From Candida dubliniensis CD36 (lineage: Eukaryota; Ascomycota; Pichiomycetes; Serinales; Debaryomycetaceae), in NCBI RefSeq assembly GCF_000026945.1, contig NC_012865.1:1009896-1073895 (forward strand): a stretch of 64,000 bases of DNA, read 5' to 3'. The position numbers and the translations under genes are program-made. The notes beneath the pieces were generated by a model. That model was not told the DNA's origin. It made no database searches and worked only from the letters and a program-made list of their open reading frames with translations. How positions within the stretch are numbered: the stretch's first letter is position 1; every line of letters starts with the position of its first letter. Positions 48,396 through 59,488 of this stretch are shown here, in pieces.

Positions 48396-50096
48396 TTATT
48401 TTTTTGAATCCATGTTTGGAGCGTATGCGTATTTGGAGAAGGTTCTGATTCTTGCCCCGTAAATGTAGAATAAATAAGGGATGGCACAACAAGCTAAGGA
48501 GATGAATGCCATAAGGGAAGTTGCCCATTCGTCGCCTAATCTGTGATACATTTGGATGGTAAAGAGGGGCACACATGCACCCCAGATGGATCTAACAAAT
48601 GTTTTAGCGGCCAAAGCAGACGCAGCATAATGTTGGTACGAATCGACAATGTAGTTGTTTGCTGGGTTGTACAACAAAAGGAACCCAAACCCAACGGCAA
48701 AACCTGAGAAACACGGACCGGCCCACGAAATTCTTTGGTAGGACGACCAGGCAAAGGCGAAAAGACCTATGGGGACAAACCAACACCCTATCATCATGGG
48801 GATCAATCTCAATTCAGCTGGAGGCAATTCGCCTCTGTCCCTGTATACTTGTGCACGTTTGTTGTAGTCCCTGTTGAAAAATGGGGCGGCTAATGATGAC
48901 AAGATGACACCCACACCAATGGGGATGAACATGACCCCAGTTTTTGATGCCGACCACCCTTTACCTTCTTGGTAGACAATTGGATAGGCAAAAAAGAACA
49001 TATAAAGCAAACCATACAAAACAGACATGTACATGGTGACCAAAAAGACAATGAGCTCGGCTAATAAGACGAATGGACGTAAGAGGGAGGTTTTGGCGAC
49101 CTCACCAAAGGTTCTGATTTGCAATTCGTTGAATGATCTGTAACGGGAATCGCCAGTATCCTTTCTCAATTTTTTTGCTCTCTTTTTTAACAATATTCCG
49201 TGGTGGGTTTCTGGGACGACCACAATAAACACGACATAAAAGAACCCGGCAACAATCAAGAATGTCCAGTATATCCATCTCCATGTTGGGGCATAATCAC
49301 ATAACAACCCACCAAAAATTGGACCGCACACTGGCCCTAAGAACGGAGCAGCGGAGAACACTGCCATGGCAGTACCTCTTTCTGGCCCTTCCCAGATATC
49401 TGCTAATGACCCACCAATCAATGTCATTGGTGCACTGAAAGCGGTCCCATCAATCAAACGACATATAAGTAAAGTGGCAATATTTTGGGCGGCCCCACAA
49501 GGAACGATAAATACCACAGCAACAAATAAGGTAACGGCGTAGATAGGTTTTCTTCCTACTTCTTCAGACATTGGGGCAAACACTAATGGCCCTACACCAA
49601 ACCCAATAACAAACATCGTAACTGATGCCAAAATAATCACCTCTTCGGAAACGCCAAAATCTGCTGCTGGTCTTTCTAAATCACCAGTAACGATAGCTGA
49701 CCCTAAGGCGACAACAAAACAAATCATCCCTAACAAGACCGTGCACAACCATTTGAATGCTTTGCTGAAGTTTTTTGGGTTGTGCTTGTCGTTGTGTGTC
49801 CAGTCCACCAAACGTAATTGTGTTTCCTGGTCGATGGGGTACTTCCATGGATCGGCAGCATTGTAATCTGTGTGAGGATCTGGATGGGTTTCGACCTTGT
49901 GAATATCGTATGGCTGTTCTAATGGGCCTAACTGACCAGCACCTTCAGCTAACTCGGAGACTATCTTAGCCACCCCCTTGTTGTTGGAGACTAATTTTTC
50001 TAGGTCTTGGTGGTTGTGGTGATGAATGGCATCACCATAATCGACGACTTTTTCGGAGTTGACACTTGTGTTGTCTAAAGTAGTGTTATCTGACAT
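48396..50096 (-). CDS. NAG3: MFS transporter of the DHA1 drug:H+ antiporter type (NAG3/TMP1)
   Basis: 566 residues. A ~100-residue hydrophilic N-terminus precedes 12 membrane segments. The loop 2-3 motif is [14 protein letters not shown]; the motif-C-like region is [23 protein letters not shown] in segment 5. A central cytosolic loop ([18 protein letters not shown]) joins the two halves. The family includes Candida MDR1 and FLU1. In C. albicans this is NAG3/TMP1, linked genetically with drug sensitivity rather than shown to carry GlcNAc (the known GlcNAc carrier NGT1 lies elsewhere). The next gene is a close paralogue. Confidence 0.9.
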   Translation of the reverse strand: MSDNTTLDNTSVNSEKVVDYGDAIHHHNHQDLEKLVSNNKGVAKIVSELAEGAGQLGPLEQPYDIHKVETHPDPHTDYNAADPWKYPIDQETQLRLVDWTHNDKHNPKNFSKAFKWLCTVLLGMICFVVALGSAIVTGDLERPAADFGVSEEVIILASVTMFVIGFGVGPLVFAPMSEEVGRKPIYAVTLFVAVVFIVPCGAAQNIATLLICRLIDGTAFSAPMTLIGGSLADIWEGPERGTAMAVFSAAPFLGPVCGPIFGGLLCDYAPTWRWIYWTFLIVAGFFYVVFIVVVPETHHGILLKKRAKKLRKDTGDSRYRSFNELQIRTFGEVAKTSLLRPFVLLAELIVFLVTMYMSVLYGLLYMFFFAYPIVYQEGKGWSASKTGVMFIPIGVGVILSSLAAPFFNRDYNKRAQVYRDRGELPPAELRLIPMMIGCWFVPIGLFAFAWSSYQRISWAGPCFSGFAVGFGFLLLYNPANNYIVDSYQHYAASALAAKTFVRSIWGACVPLFTIQMYHRLGDEWATSLMAFISLACCAIPYLFYIYGARIRTFSKYAYAPNMDSKK

Positions 50097-50308
50097 ACTT
50101 GATAGTCAGAATTATCCAACCAAAAACATTTGGGGAATTGGTGGTCAATTTATATTGCTTGGTGTCGGTGAAGTATGATTTTAGATCGGTAGTGAAAAGT
50201 ACGAAAAAAATTTTTTTGTACTGCATGTGAGTGTGAAATCGGTCTTATCTTTCCACGGCTAATCTACAAACGGTTTTTTTTGTGCAATTATATATTAAGC
50301 GGTGCTAT

Positions 50309-52018
50309 CTATGGGGTATAAGCGTATTTGGAGAAGGTTCTGATTTTTGCCCCGAAGAAGAAGAATAAGTATGGGATGACGCAACAGGCTAAGGAGATGA
50401 ATGCCATAAGGGAAGTTGCCCATTCGTCGCCTAATCTGTGATACATTTGGATGGTAAAGAGGGGCACACATGCACCCCAGATGGATCTAACAAATGTTTT
50501 AGCGGCCAAAGCAGACGCAGCGTAGTGTTGGTATGAGTCGACAATGTAGTTGTTTGCGGGGTTGTATAAGCAACAGAACCCAAATCCTGCTGCCAATCCT
50601 GAGAAGCATGGACCGGCCCAGGATACCCAAGGGTAGGATGACCAAGCAAATGCGAAAAGACCGACTGGAACAAACCAGCACGAAATCATCATGGGGATTA
50701 ATCTTAGTTCTGGTGGTGGCAACTCACCTCTATCTCTATACTTTTGTGCACGCCTGTTGTAGTCCTTGTTGAAGAATGGGGCGGCAATGGTAGCAATGAT
50801 TACGCCTACGCCGATGGGGATAAACATGACACCCGTCAATGAAGCAGACCAGCCCTTGCCTTCTTGGTAGACAATTGGGTAGGCAAAGAAAAACATGTAA
50901 AGCAAACCGTAGCAAATGGCCATATAGATTGTCATCAAAAAGACAATCAACTCTGATAACAAGACGAATGGACGTAAGAGGGATGTTTTGGCGACCTCGC
51001 CAAAGGTTCTGATTTGCAATTCGTTAAATGATCTATAACGTGAGTCGCCAGTATCCTTTCTCAATTTTTTTGCTCTCTTTTTTAACAATATACCGTGATG
51101 GGTTTCGGGTACTATGGCAATGAATATCACGTAGAATATGCCAGCAACAATCAAGAATGTCCAGTATATCCATCTCCAGGTTGGAGCGTGGTCGCATAAT
51201 AATCCACCAAAGATTGGCCCACACACTGGCCCTAAGAATGGGGCGGCAGAAAAGATGGCCATGGCTGTACCTCTTTCTGGCCCTTCCCAAATATCTGCTA
51301 ATGACCCACCAATCAATGTCATTGGAGCACTGAATGCAATACCATCGATTAAACGACAAACAATCAAGGTGCCGATGTTTTTGGCGGCCCCACAAGGGAC
51401 AATGAATACCACTGCAACAAACAAGGTTACAGCATAAATAGGTTTTCTGCCCACCTCTTCAGACATTGGGGCAAACACTAATGGCCCTACACCAAACCCA
51501 ATGACAAATACAGTCACCGATGCCAAGATTATAACTTCTTCAGAAACGCCAAAATATTGTGCTGGTCGTTCCATGTCTCCCGTGACAATGGCAGACCCTA
51601 AAGCGACGACAAAACAAACTGCACCCAACACCATAGTGTAGAGCCACTTTTTAGCTTTGGAAATGTTTTTCGGATTGTGCTTGTCGCCAGGAGTCCAATC
51701 CACCAAACGTAAACCCGAGTCTTGATCGATGGGGTACTTCCATGGATCAGCGTCGTTGTAATCTGTGTGGGGGTCTGGGTGGGTCTCGACCTTATGGATA
51801 TCGTATGGCTGTTCCAATGGCCCTAACTGGCCGGCCCCTTCTTGTAAGTCTGAGACTATCCTTTCCACACCCTTGTTTGACACCAAACTTTTCAAGTCGC
51901 CAGATTCTCTTGAACGGATCTTGTTAAGAATACTTCTTGTTGGGTGGTGTTGTAAATCATCGCCGAAATCTCTAACTTTTTCTGAATCAACACTTGTGTT
52001 ATCTGTAGCGTGTGACAT
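50309..52018 (-). CDS. NAG4: MFS transporter of the DHA1 type (NAG4/TMP2), paralogue of NAG3
   Basis: 569 residues from the ATG at 52018 ([14 protein letters not shown]); nine earlier in-frame codons were rejected because MSHATDNTS aligns with the NAG3 start. Same 12-segment plan and motifs as NAG3 ([33 protein letters not shown]). It differs mainly in the N-terminus, where NAG4 has an extra segment ([15 protein letters not shown]), and in membrane segments 8-10. It is a tandem duplicate, transcribed in the same direction with a 212-bp spacer. A 134-bp stretch near the 3' end is identical in DNA to NAG3. Confidence 0.9.
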   Translation of the reverse strand: MSHATDNTSVDSEKVRDFGDDLQHHPTRSILNKIRSRESGDLKSLVSNKGVERIVSDLQEGAGQLGPLEQPYDIHKVETHPDPHTDYNDADPWKYPIDQDSGLRLVDWTPGDKHNPKNISKAKKWLYTMVLGAVCFVVALGSAIVTGDMERPAQYFGVSEEVIILASVTVFVIGFGVGPLVFAPMSEEVGRKPIYAVTLFVAVVFIVPCGAAKNIGTLIVCRLIDGIAFSAPMTLIGGSLADIWEGPERGTAMAIFSAAPFLGPVCGPIFGGLLCDHAPTWRWIYWTFLIVAGIFYVIFIAIVPETHHGILLKKRAKKLRKDTGDSRYRSFNELQIRTFGEVAKTSLLRPFVLLSELIVFLMTIYMAICYGLLYMFFFAYPIVYQEGKGWSASLTGVMFIPIGVGVIIATIAAPFFNKDYNRRAQKYRDRGELPPPELRLIPMMISCWFVPVGLFAFAWSSYPWVSWAGPCFSGLAAGFGFCCLYNPANNYIVDSYQHYAASALAAKTFVRSIWGACVPLFTIQMYHRLGDEWATSLMAFISLACCVIPYLFFFFGAKIRTFSKYAYTP

Positions 52019-53576
52019 GTTTAGATGGCTAGGAAAGCAACCCAACTAGAAGGGGATGATGGGCATATTTATATCGACGTGGTTATGAATCATGGACTGG
52101 TGAGCCAGTGTTTTACTGCCGATATGCATGGTGGCAATATCGATGGTTCAGCCATTTGTTTTTCTTTTGCGGGATTTAGGTTTTGTGTCATCGGTTTAAT
52201 TAATGGAGGTTGATGAAGTGGTGAGTGTAGATAGTACATTTTATAGTTGGCTGTTGGTCCATTTTATAGTTGTAGGAGTTGCATGTCCTTTCTTTTTTTT
52301 TACCGGCAATTGTTTTTATTGTAGTTTCCCAGGCAGTTGAGAACGCAAACAAGGCGTTTCTTAAGCTATAGTTGTGAGAATAGATTGCAAGATCTGGTTT
52401 TAAGATACAAGCACTATAAAGGATTGTAATATTTGATTCACATAGGATGTTTGCACCCAAATTTGAGATAAATGTATTTACTATGGGCCGACAAAACGGC
52501 TCAGGCTCACGCAATATTATAGCCGAGAGTGTCGGCAATATAACGGCGAGATCTTTTTACTTGTAAATCGCTCGTTTAGTCGTGTGAAGGCCAGGCCAAT
52601 TGCGCATGGGGTTCAGATAACGGCGCGTCCCGACGTAGCAGATAATTTTGTACTGGATTTATTCAATTCCTCTAACTGTGGTTTACCGGTTAACTCCCAG
52701 AGGGATATTCTAGTTTATTCTTTAGATTATGTGCAAAATATAACGCATGCTTACACCAATTGCTAGCACATAGATCCAGTCACCCTAAATTGGCCTATAG
52801 CTGATGTTCATCGTTTGTAAGATGATAGATGTTGCACTAGTAGTGTAAACTACAGCAAATATAAAGAGTGTCAGCAAAAAATCTACAGCCCTGACTTTCT
52901 TTAAGGTGAATGAGTTAACCTTTGGATAATTAAAGTGTCGTACAATAGGAATAAGGGGGACATGTTTGTGGAGTTATTTTTGATGACTAATATTTTTGTC
53001 AGGTTTTTGAACCTTGCAGTACTAACTGTATATAGGTCTAGCACTAGAGTTTAATAAGATGTTGTTTATTGTTATACCAGATTGGCCAGGTGTTGCCAGC
53101 TTTTGCTCTAAGATTTAACCAAAAAATGTTGGAACAACTTCAACGCAACGAATGCTAATAAACGAAGAGACGTATGTAGTTTTGTTTTACCAGATCTTAA
53201 ATAAACAACTCTGAGCGATGTATTAACAGCACCCACAACCGAGTTTGCATCTGTACAAGCCCCTCCCCAGGAAGAATAACTTGGTTTAGAAATGATTGCC
53301 GCACGACCAATGATCTGGTTAATCCAAAAAACTATTTTCTTTCTAAATGTAGGACTTTTGTTTATAGAGCGCCTAGAATGTATATATTCTTAGATAGTAC
53401 CTCAATTCCTCTTCTGCGACTCGACGTCGAGAGGGGGAATTGTCCAGCTATATATACCTATATAAGTCGTGTGCGCATGCCCATGCACTTATCCGAGGTT
53501 CTCCTCATAACGCCAACACTAAACAAATTAAATAATGCGAGACTGAAAGCACACAAGCTGGATATAGTAACCAACC
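52019..53576. other. Long intergenic region NAG4-RAD17
   Basis: 1.56 kb with no supported gene; unusually long for this part of the window. It contains a direct repeat of CATTTTATAGTTG near 52240 and 52260, a T8 run near 52291-52298, and a perfect palindrome CTCGACGTCGAG near 53420. It must hold the divergent promoters of NAG4 and RAD17. Confidence 0.5.
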
Positions 53577-54548
53577 ATGCTGTTGTTTGTTGAGTCAGAG
53601 CCAGAGTCTGAACCTATTTGTCATGTTGAGGAGTCGTTTACTGCGTCTACTACCCAGATAGGTCACTTGTCCGATATTTTCCAGAGTCTTGTTAGTATAA
53701 GTAACCAGGCGATAATCAGGATCAAGGAGAGTGGGATTACGATATACTCGAGTTATAATCATACGTTTAATGTGAATGTGAATATTGATCCGTCGTTGTT
53801 TAGCATATACCAGATGAGCGGTGGTGAGGAGTTTGCATTGGGAGTTGATTTGAGTTTGATTGGCGAGTGTTTTGGGTCTGTTGCCAGTACGTTAAAGTAT
53901 GAAAAGTCCGTTACATGTTACTTGACGTACCTGGGGGAGGGCAGCCCGCTTGTTATTGAGTTTGAGGATAGTTTTATTTTGGAAAAGTTGGAGTTTTACA
54001 CGTTTGTGATAGAGGAGGAGGATGGGTTGGGTATTGATTATGAGAGCGTGGAGATGGAGGCGATAGTGCGGAGCGATGTGCTTACGAATGTGATGCAAGA
54101 TTTGTACCTGATCGATACGGAGAATTTGTTTGTGTATGCTGAGGCAGATACGCTCCACTTTATTAGTAATGGGCCTATAGGCACGTCGAAACTTATATTC
54201 CCCAACGACAAGGCAGTTCTTGAGAAGATGGAAATAAAGGGTAGGTATGTGATTACCCAGTTTAGTTTTGAGGTTTTTTATCGGATATTTCGGTCGGTGA
54301 AGTTGAGTTCAAAATGCAAGCTTGTGAAGGATGAGAATGGGTGTTTTTCGGTGCAGTTGTTGTGCCAGAAAGTGGGGACGAGTGGGTACTCGGGGACGTT
54401 GGTTACGATAAACATGATGGAGGTTAGTCACGATGAGGTGATGACGGGGGCGATCTTACAGGAGCAGGAGAAGCCAGTGTTGGTAGAGGTGCAGTCGAGT
54501 TGGCGAGGCAAGGTTGGCGGGGTAGTTGAGGTGCCATTATATTTATAG
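53577..54548 (+). CDS. RAD17: 9-1-1 checkpoint clamp subunit Rad17 (Rad1/Rec1 family)
   Basis: 323 residues with the PCNA-like fold. First half: FTASTTQIGHLSDIFQSLV, IRIKESGITIYSSYNHTFN and NVNIDPSLFSIYQM. Second half: MEAIVRSDVLTNVMQDLYLI, YAEADTLHFISNGPIGTSK and VITQFSFEVFYRIFRSVKLS, ending in a hydrophobic strand (TLVTINMMEV). This matches the Rad1/Rec1/Rad17 family (S. cerevisiae RAD17, S. pombe rad1), which forms a DNA-damage sliding clamp with Ddc1 and Mec3. It is shorter than S. cerevisiae Rad17 (401), closer to S. pombe Rad1. Nuclear. Confidence 0.82.
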   Translation: MLLFVESEPESEPICHVEESFTASTTQIGHLSDIFQSLVSISNQAIIRIKESGITIYSSYNHTFNVNVNIDPSLFSIYQMSGGEEFALGVDLSLIGECFGSVASTLKYEKSVTCYLTYLGEGSPLVIEFEDSFILEKLEFYTFVIEEEDGLGIDYESVEMEAIVRSDVLTNVMQDLYLIDTENLFVYAEADTLHFISNGPIGTSKLIFPNDKAVLEKMEIKGRYVITQFSFEVFYRIFRSVKLSSKCKLVKDENGCFSVQLLCQKVGTSGYSGTLVTINMMEVSHDEVMTGAILQEQEKPVLVEVQSSWRGKVGGVVEVPLYL

Positions 54549-54962
54549 AGAAATGCAACACCTGTTTTACAAGCAAAGGATAAGGGGTTTACTCGTCGAA
54601 TGGGGATACTGTTCATTTTGGGAAATTTTGTGGGGAAACACGATCAAAAATACAAAGATAAATTACTCTAAAATGACATTTGATCTTAAGAAACCCGGAG
54701 CAGATCAATTAATTAGAAATTAAATGAAATCTACTCAAATGAACAAATCTAATCGATTAAAACCAAAACTCTACTTGATTTACAAGGAAACACAAAATAA
54801 ACAATCAGCTGTATTTGGTTTATGTATGAATCTTAAAAACGAACCACTCCAATTCATCTATCTACGACTTAAAACAAACAACTGTACTTGGCCTGTCTAT
54901 AAACTTACAGAATAAAGAACTCTATCTGGATTTTCTAACTCAAAACAAACAGCTCTAATTGC
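54549..54962. other. Intergenic region between RAD17 and solo LTR
   Basis: About 0.4 kb. A 63-codon open frame at 54724-54915 lacks recognisable features. Composition is A-rich (many AAAC/AATC). No gene supported. Confidence 0.4.
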
Positions 54963-55424
54963 TCTTACACAGCCTAGTAATTAAGCTTAAGTGAACATCG
55001 CACTAACCTCAACCTGTTCGTCCTTTACATCATGTCTCGAATACACTCTATTGCTCAGATATGAGCTATCTCAACCTTTGGTTGATTTACTACTTTTGTT
55101 TCCTTGATTTCTCTTCTCCAATCTCTTTAAGTTAACTATACTTTTCTTGTATTAATTAATCCTATCTAACTAGTATATAATATAAATTATAAATTACTTC
55201 TGTCCACTATTTATATTGTCAATCTCTTAAGAAACAAGGAAATAGATCAGATGTGTAAACATTATTTCCGTCTTTACTTGTATTAATTTCCTTTTATCCA
55301 TTTTGTGTAATTAGTTCTTTATATCGTAAATAATATAGCTTAAGGATAAGTTACTATATTATTTAACTGTCACATTCAGTCTGTCTGAGCGACATTCCTT
55401 ATATGTTGATCTGACTGTGTGACA
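54963..55424 (-). repeat. Solo LTR, short (462-bp) variant
   Basis: Nearly identical to the left-end LTR without its nested insertion, and like it lacks the 18-bp segment. The left terminus has decayed to TCTTACACAG; the right end is intact (CTGTGTGACA). Flanking pentamers ATTGC and CTTTT do not match. It lies 190 bp from the 3' end of the transposase gene. Confidence 0.9.
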
Positions 55425-55613
55425 CCTTTTTTTGGATAAAAAATAGTGATACAAAAAAGTATTTTTTAAGAAAAATAACACATCGTGCATATAAAGAATT
55501 TGCAATACCAATGGAATGCAATATCAAGGTAATGATTTCCTGCAAAACCACTGCATTTCAAGTACGTATATTCATTTATTGATTATATAATATATTAGTA
55601 TTTTATATCTAGA

Positions 55614-58600
55614 TCAGTATCTCAGTTGTCGCCTATTGCTATTTGGTAGCAATGAATAATAGAACTGCTTCATTTCTTCTAGTTTATCCTGTCTCTCTTC
55701 CTCCGATAACTCAGTATTTATGACCCTTGTGTAGATTTCTTGAATCTCAGTCCATCGTTGCAGGATATCATCATCTTTCTTTTTCTGTTTCCCTATATCG
55801 GCTTTGATTCTTTTGAGCGTCTTTATTGCGTTATCGTACTTTTTCTCTAAAGACGGGCGTTTTTTACTATGATTACTAATACCCTTACCACATTTTTTAA
55901 ATAATCGATCAAATTCTTCGTTGGATACCTCATTAGTTCTGTTTTCATCTTGGTTGGTCAAATTAGGTGGTTGTTGAATCAGGGAGACGGCTATTTGAGT
56001 GTCAGTATAACTGATTTGTGATTCTGGAAGTTGAAACAAGCTCACAGTATCCGGATCATCTACTGTATACTCATTTTCTTCATTTTCTTCTCTGTTAGCA
56101 GGATTCAATGTTTCAATATTTATATTTTCTTGTGTATCATATGTTGGTACACTCGTCGGTGGTGGACTCATCGGTGGTATTTCCGGTTGGGAATAATCAT
56201 CCATGATTGTGCCATCCTCCTCTTCAAATTCACCACTTTCCACATCTAAACTATCCATTCGCTCTATTAGATATTCATCATCGCCAATGACTGTATCATT
56301 TTTACCATTATAATTTAAAGGAACGTTGATATCCATATTTTCTTCCTCTTCTTCTTCTTCTTCTTGCACTAGTGCAATATTATTTCCATTCTTTCTTCTT
56401 ACTCTTAAATATAAAAATAAATGTTTACACCAATCAATTGACCCTTGGAAACTTGGACAACTGCAGTAATGAATGTTTAAAGAATTTTTCTCTATTTTGT
56501 AGAAACACGAGCTTGTAAATGATTTAACTTCAATATTATTAGGTGATATCCTCACCATCAGATCAATATCACTAGCAGGGAGATTGTTAGCTTCGTTTTT
56601 CGCTAGCTTTTCTGCTTTATCAGCAACACGTTTATTCGGATTAATGTTGTATGCCATGTGTTGACCTCGCTGATGTGAGATAACCCTTTCCACTAAAATA
56701 TAGATGATTCTATCCACGCGGTACTTTCGCCTACGGCTAAAGTAATATGTTTTTATGACACTGTGGAATGCTTCCACATAATTATTGGTTAATTCGTGGA
56801 ACTTCGTCTGGCAATTCAACCAATACTTACCAGAAGAGTTAAATTTATAAAGGACATATTGAACAAACTGTGGATACATATGATACTTTTCTTGAATTTC
56901 TGCTAGTTTGGTATTAGCGTCTTCAAAGGTTTTCATCCTCTTTAATTCCATTAAGTCCACAAGAGCTATTTTTCTATTTGTAATTACATCGTCCATGCAG
57001 CTTCCTGTAGTTAAGTTGGATTGCAAAGACACTGCGTTTTGTGCAAGCTGCATTAAAAAGTTAGTATCAATTACTTCATTTTCAGGATTTTGTTGAGCGG
57101 TATGATCATTTTCGGATGATGTGACAGATAATTTAACACAAGAATTAACATTTTTTCTAAAAGTTCGAAGTAAATGCCATGTACAGTATGTTATGTCAGC
57201 ATCATTAGTGTAATTATTATATCCCCTTTCTATTGCTTTTACCTCAGTCGGCAGGCAGTCTATAATGAACCTCTTAATTTTAATGTTATGATCAACAAAT
57301 AGCTTTAGGAAAGCGGCCAATGGCTCGTGTGACTGCTTGTTAGTTATCAAAAATGCAATAGGCGTACCTTTTCCTGTTAAGGAGCTCTTAACAATAAAAT
57401 TATAAACAAATATATCTTGGTCATTCGGACCATATCCCAACTTATGTGTAGCGTCCAAGAATACTGTCTCCGGGTCCCTCATATAGGATAATTGGGACTT
57501 AATTATAATACCAAAAAACCAGGTATCATTTTCGTCAATATACTCATTGTCGATACTCTCAGTATCAAAACCATTATCATTTATTTTCACCTTTTTAAAA
57601 CTCGCAATGTTATTATTTTCGTTAAGTTCCTTTTCCCATAGTTTCATACTAGTGACAACATTGTCATCTAAATAAGCTATCTTTAGCTCACGTTTATTTT
57701 TGAAATAATTAAACATGCTATTTGTAATCTTATATTGGTCACTGAATACATCGTAATGATTCATAAAATCTGTATTTTTCAATCTCAATTTACAAGTTGA
57801 CCAATCTACCTGATTATTAATCAATTTCCACAACCAATCTCTGGCAGATTTGGTTGGTTTCAAGGGGTTGAAAGCATGATTGTGTACCAAATCCCATTTG
57901 ATTTCAAATTCCCCAGTTTTAAGTTCAGTGACTCTTATTTTATGTTGACAATTTGTTTTATTTGAAGTTTTGACATTTTTCCTTTTGTTTCGATTCGAAT
58001 ACTCACAATAAAGGTAATACCGCTCCTTGCTTTTACTATTCTTAGTATAATTTTGGAGACGTTCAACTTCTGTAATAAATGACTTTACTTCTTCTTCTGA
58101 CTGTTTAAAAGTAATCCAAGTGTTGCCGTGTAACTCATTTGGCAATGTTGTGGGGTGGAAAAACTTTTGGAGTCTAAGGGATGGTTCAATAGTGGAATCA
58201 AACAAAATTGGACGAATCGATGTTACTCTTGAACCATTTTGGTCAAATAATTCCACATCATTGGTTTGCCATTCTTGAAGAAAAGGTTTGCTAGTGATTC
58301 TTTTAAAAAATTGTTGGTCGTTCTCTGGGTGTTTGACCAATTTTTCGTATTGTTCGTGCTTTGGTAATTCCTTCTGGATTTCATCCAATAGAAAAAAATT
58401 TCTTAGAAGTTGTGGAAAATTTTTTGAAACGCTCATATTTAAAATTTCGTTTCTGTTGTACTGTTGTAATTTGAAAGTAGTTTGATGTATACTGACGTGC
58501 CTTTCAACTGATGATATAATTTGTTGGACATTTGATGGTCGAAAAATTCGTTCAGGAACATATTCGTGTAAAATGCCCAATTTGATGCAACACGAATCTT

Positions 58601-58631
58601 TATGATCACGTTTTGTTTTTATGCTGTCCAT
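55614..58631 (-). CDS. MULE-superfamily transposase-like protein with SWIM zinc finger
   Basis: 1005 codons, uninterrupted. Residues ~205-252 form a FLYWCH/FAR1-like zinc region (C209, C228, H250, H252). The DDE-type transposase core spans ~380-640: FLDATHKLGYG with Asp393, RFIIDCLPTEVKAIERG with Asp458, the C-x2-H pair in TYCTWHLLR (483-486), and FHELTNNYVEAFHSVIK with Glu620, the MULE order of D, D, C/H and E. A SWIM finger follows at 723-737 (HYCSCPSFQGSIDWCKH; C-x-C-x9-C-x-H). The last 250 residues are acidic and low-complexity, then a coiled-coil-like end (KKYDNAIKTLKRIKADI). All catalytic-type residues are present, so it could be an active transposase or a domesticated gene. No long terminal inverted repeats are found nearby. 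A link to the Candida FGR6 gene family is possible but unverified. Confidence 0.8.
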   Translation of the reverse strand: MDSIKTKRDHKDSCCIKLGILHEYVPERIFRPSNVQQIISSVERHVSIHQTTFKLQQYNRNEILNMSVSKNFPQLLRNFFLLDEIQKELPKHEQYEKLVKHPENDQQFFKRITSKPFLQEWQTNDVELFDQNGSRVTSIRPILFDSTIEPSLRLQKFFHPTTLPNELHGNTWITFKQSEEEVKSFITEVERLQNYTKNSKSKERYYLYCEYSNRNKRKNVKTSNKTNCQHKIRVTELKTGEFEIKWDLVHNHAFNPLKPTKSARDWLWKLINNQVDWSTCKLRLKNTDFMNHYDVFSDQYKITNSMFNYFKNKRELKIAYLDDNVVTSMKLWEKELNENNNIASFKKVKINDNGFDTESIDNEYIDENDTWFFGIIIKSQLSYMRDPETVFLDATHKLGYGPNDQDIFVYNFIVKSSLTGKGTPIAFLITNKQSHEPLAAFLKLFVDHNIKIKRFIIDCLPTEVKAIERGYNNYTNDADITYCTWHLLRTFRKNVNSCVKLSVTSSENDHTAQQNPENEVIDTNFLMQLAQNAVSLQSNLTTGSCMDDVITNRKIALVDLMELKRMKTFEDANTKLAEIQEKYHMYPQFVQYVLYKFNSSGKYWLNCQTKFHELTNNYVEAFHSVIKTYYFSRRRKYRVDRIIYILVERVISHQRGQHMAYNINPNKRVADKAEKLAKNEANNLPASDIDLMVRISPNNIEVKSFTSSCFYKIEKNSLNIHYCSCPSFQGSIDWCKHLFLYLRVRRKNGNNIALVQEEEEEEEENMDINVPLNYNGKNDTVIGDDEYLIERMDSLDVESGEFEEEDGTIMDDYSQPEIPPMSPPPTSVPTYDTQENINIETLNPANREENEENEYTVDDPDTVSLFQLPESQISYTDTQIAVSLIQQPPNLTNQDENRTNEVSNEEFDRLFKKCGKGISNHSKKRPSLEKKYDNAIKTLKRIKADIGKQKKKDDDILQRWTEIQEIYTRVINTELSEEERQDKLEEMKQFYYSLLPNSNRRQLRY

Positions 58632-58912
58632 CTACCGCTACCCGCGCATTTTTGACCATACGTATGGAAAAGTGATTTGGGAACTACAAAAATTTTTTTT
58701 GGTGCGAATTTTGTTAGTGCGCGATTTGGGAATTACAAGGAATTTTGGGAATTACAAATGGGAATTACAAAAATTTACCAGAACAAAAACTACCGGTTCT
58801 TAGGAGGTGTCAAGGGGTGTGTAGGTACTTTTCCTGTGTAGAAATTCAATGCACTTGGTTTGAGAGCAAGCAGAGCAGTGTGTGTAGAGATATGAGGAGA
58901 AATAGATTTTTT

Positions 58913-58980
58913 TGGGAATTACAAAAACATGGTCATTTGTATGGGAAAAACATGTCGCGCGACTTTTTTTGTAATTCCCA
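58913..58980. repeat. 15-bp inverted repeat around a CG-rich palindrome (module A, copy 1)
   Basis: Perfect arms TGGGAATTACAAAAA (58913-58927) and TTTTTGTAATTCCCA (58966-58980) enclose the palindrome GTCGCGCGAC (58954-58963). The same structure recurs at 60591-60658 and 62583-62650. Extra GGGAATTAC copies lie 5' of it in each module A, and one more GTAATTCCC lies 3'. Confidence 0.9.
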
Positions 58981-59488
58981 GAATGTCGTGTGCAGCTTTC
59001 AGAGTGGTTTTTGTAATTCCCGGATTTAAGGGAGGGCAAAAAACGGGATAAATCCGGGGCGAGAAAAAAGATTTGGCCTCGAGTTTACAGAAAATCTGAG
59101 AGAAAAGTTGCTTGAAGTTCAGGGTTGGGTTGAAATCTGTTAACAAAATTAAACAAAGAATCACTGAACAAGGAATAATAAAGATTAGAAGATGAAAGCA
59201 GAGAAGAAGAAAAGTAAAACAATTAACAAGAAGAGGCAATGGAAGTTTGGTTTTTAAAAGTTTCATGATTTCTACAAGTAAAAACGGGGAAAAGAGGAGA
59301 AGTTTATAAAAATAAAGAAAAAAATAAGAGCTGTTGCTTTACGATGGTGGGCATTAAAGGAGGACAATCTATAAGCAGATGTTAGTATTTGTTAGTACTT
59401 TTTAATGTCACACAACAACTCTTTTGCAACATGACGCGTAAAAAAAAAGGGTTCCGGATTTTTGTAGATCTGTAAACAACAAACAACT

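Noticed and set aside
54724..54915. 63-codon frame between RAD17 and the solo LTR
   Set aside because: No family resemblance, A-rich composition and no conserved context; insufficient support for a gene.
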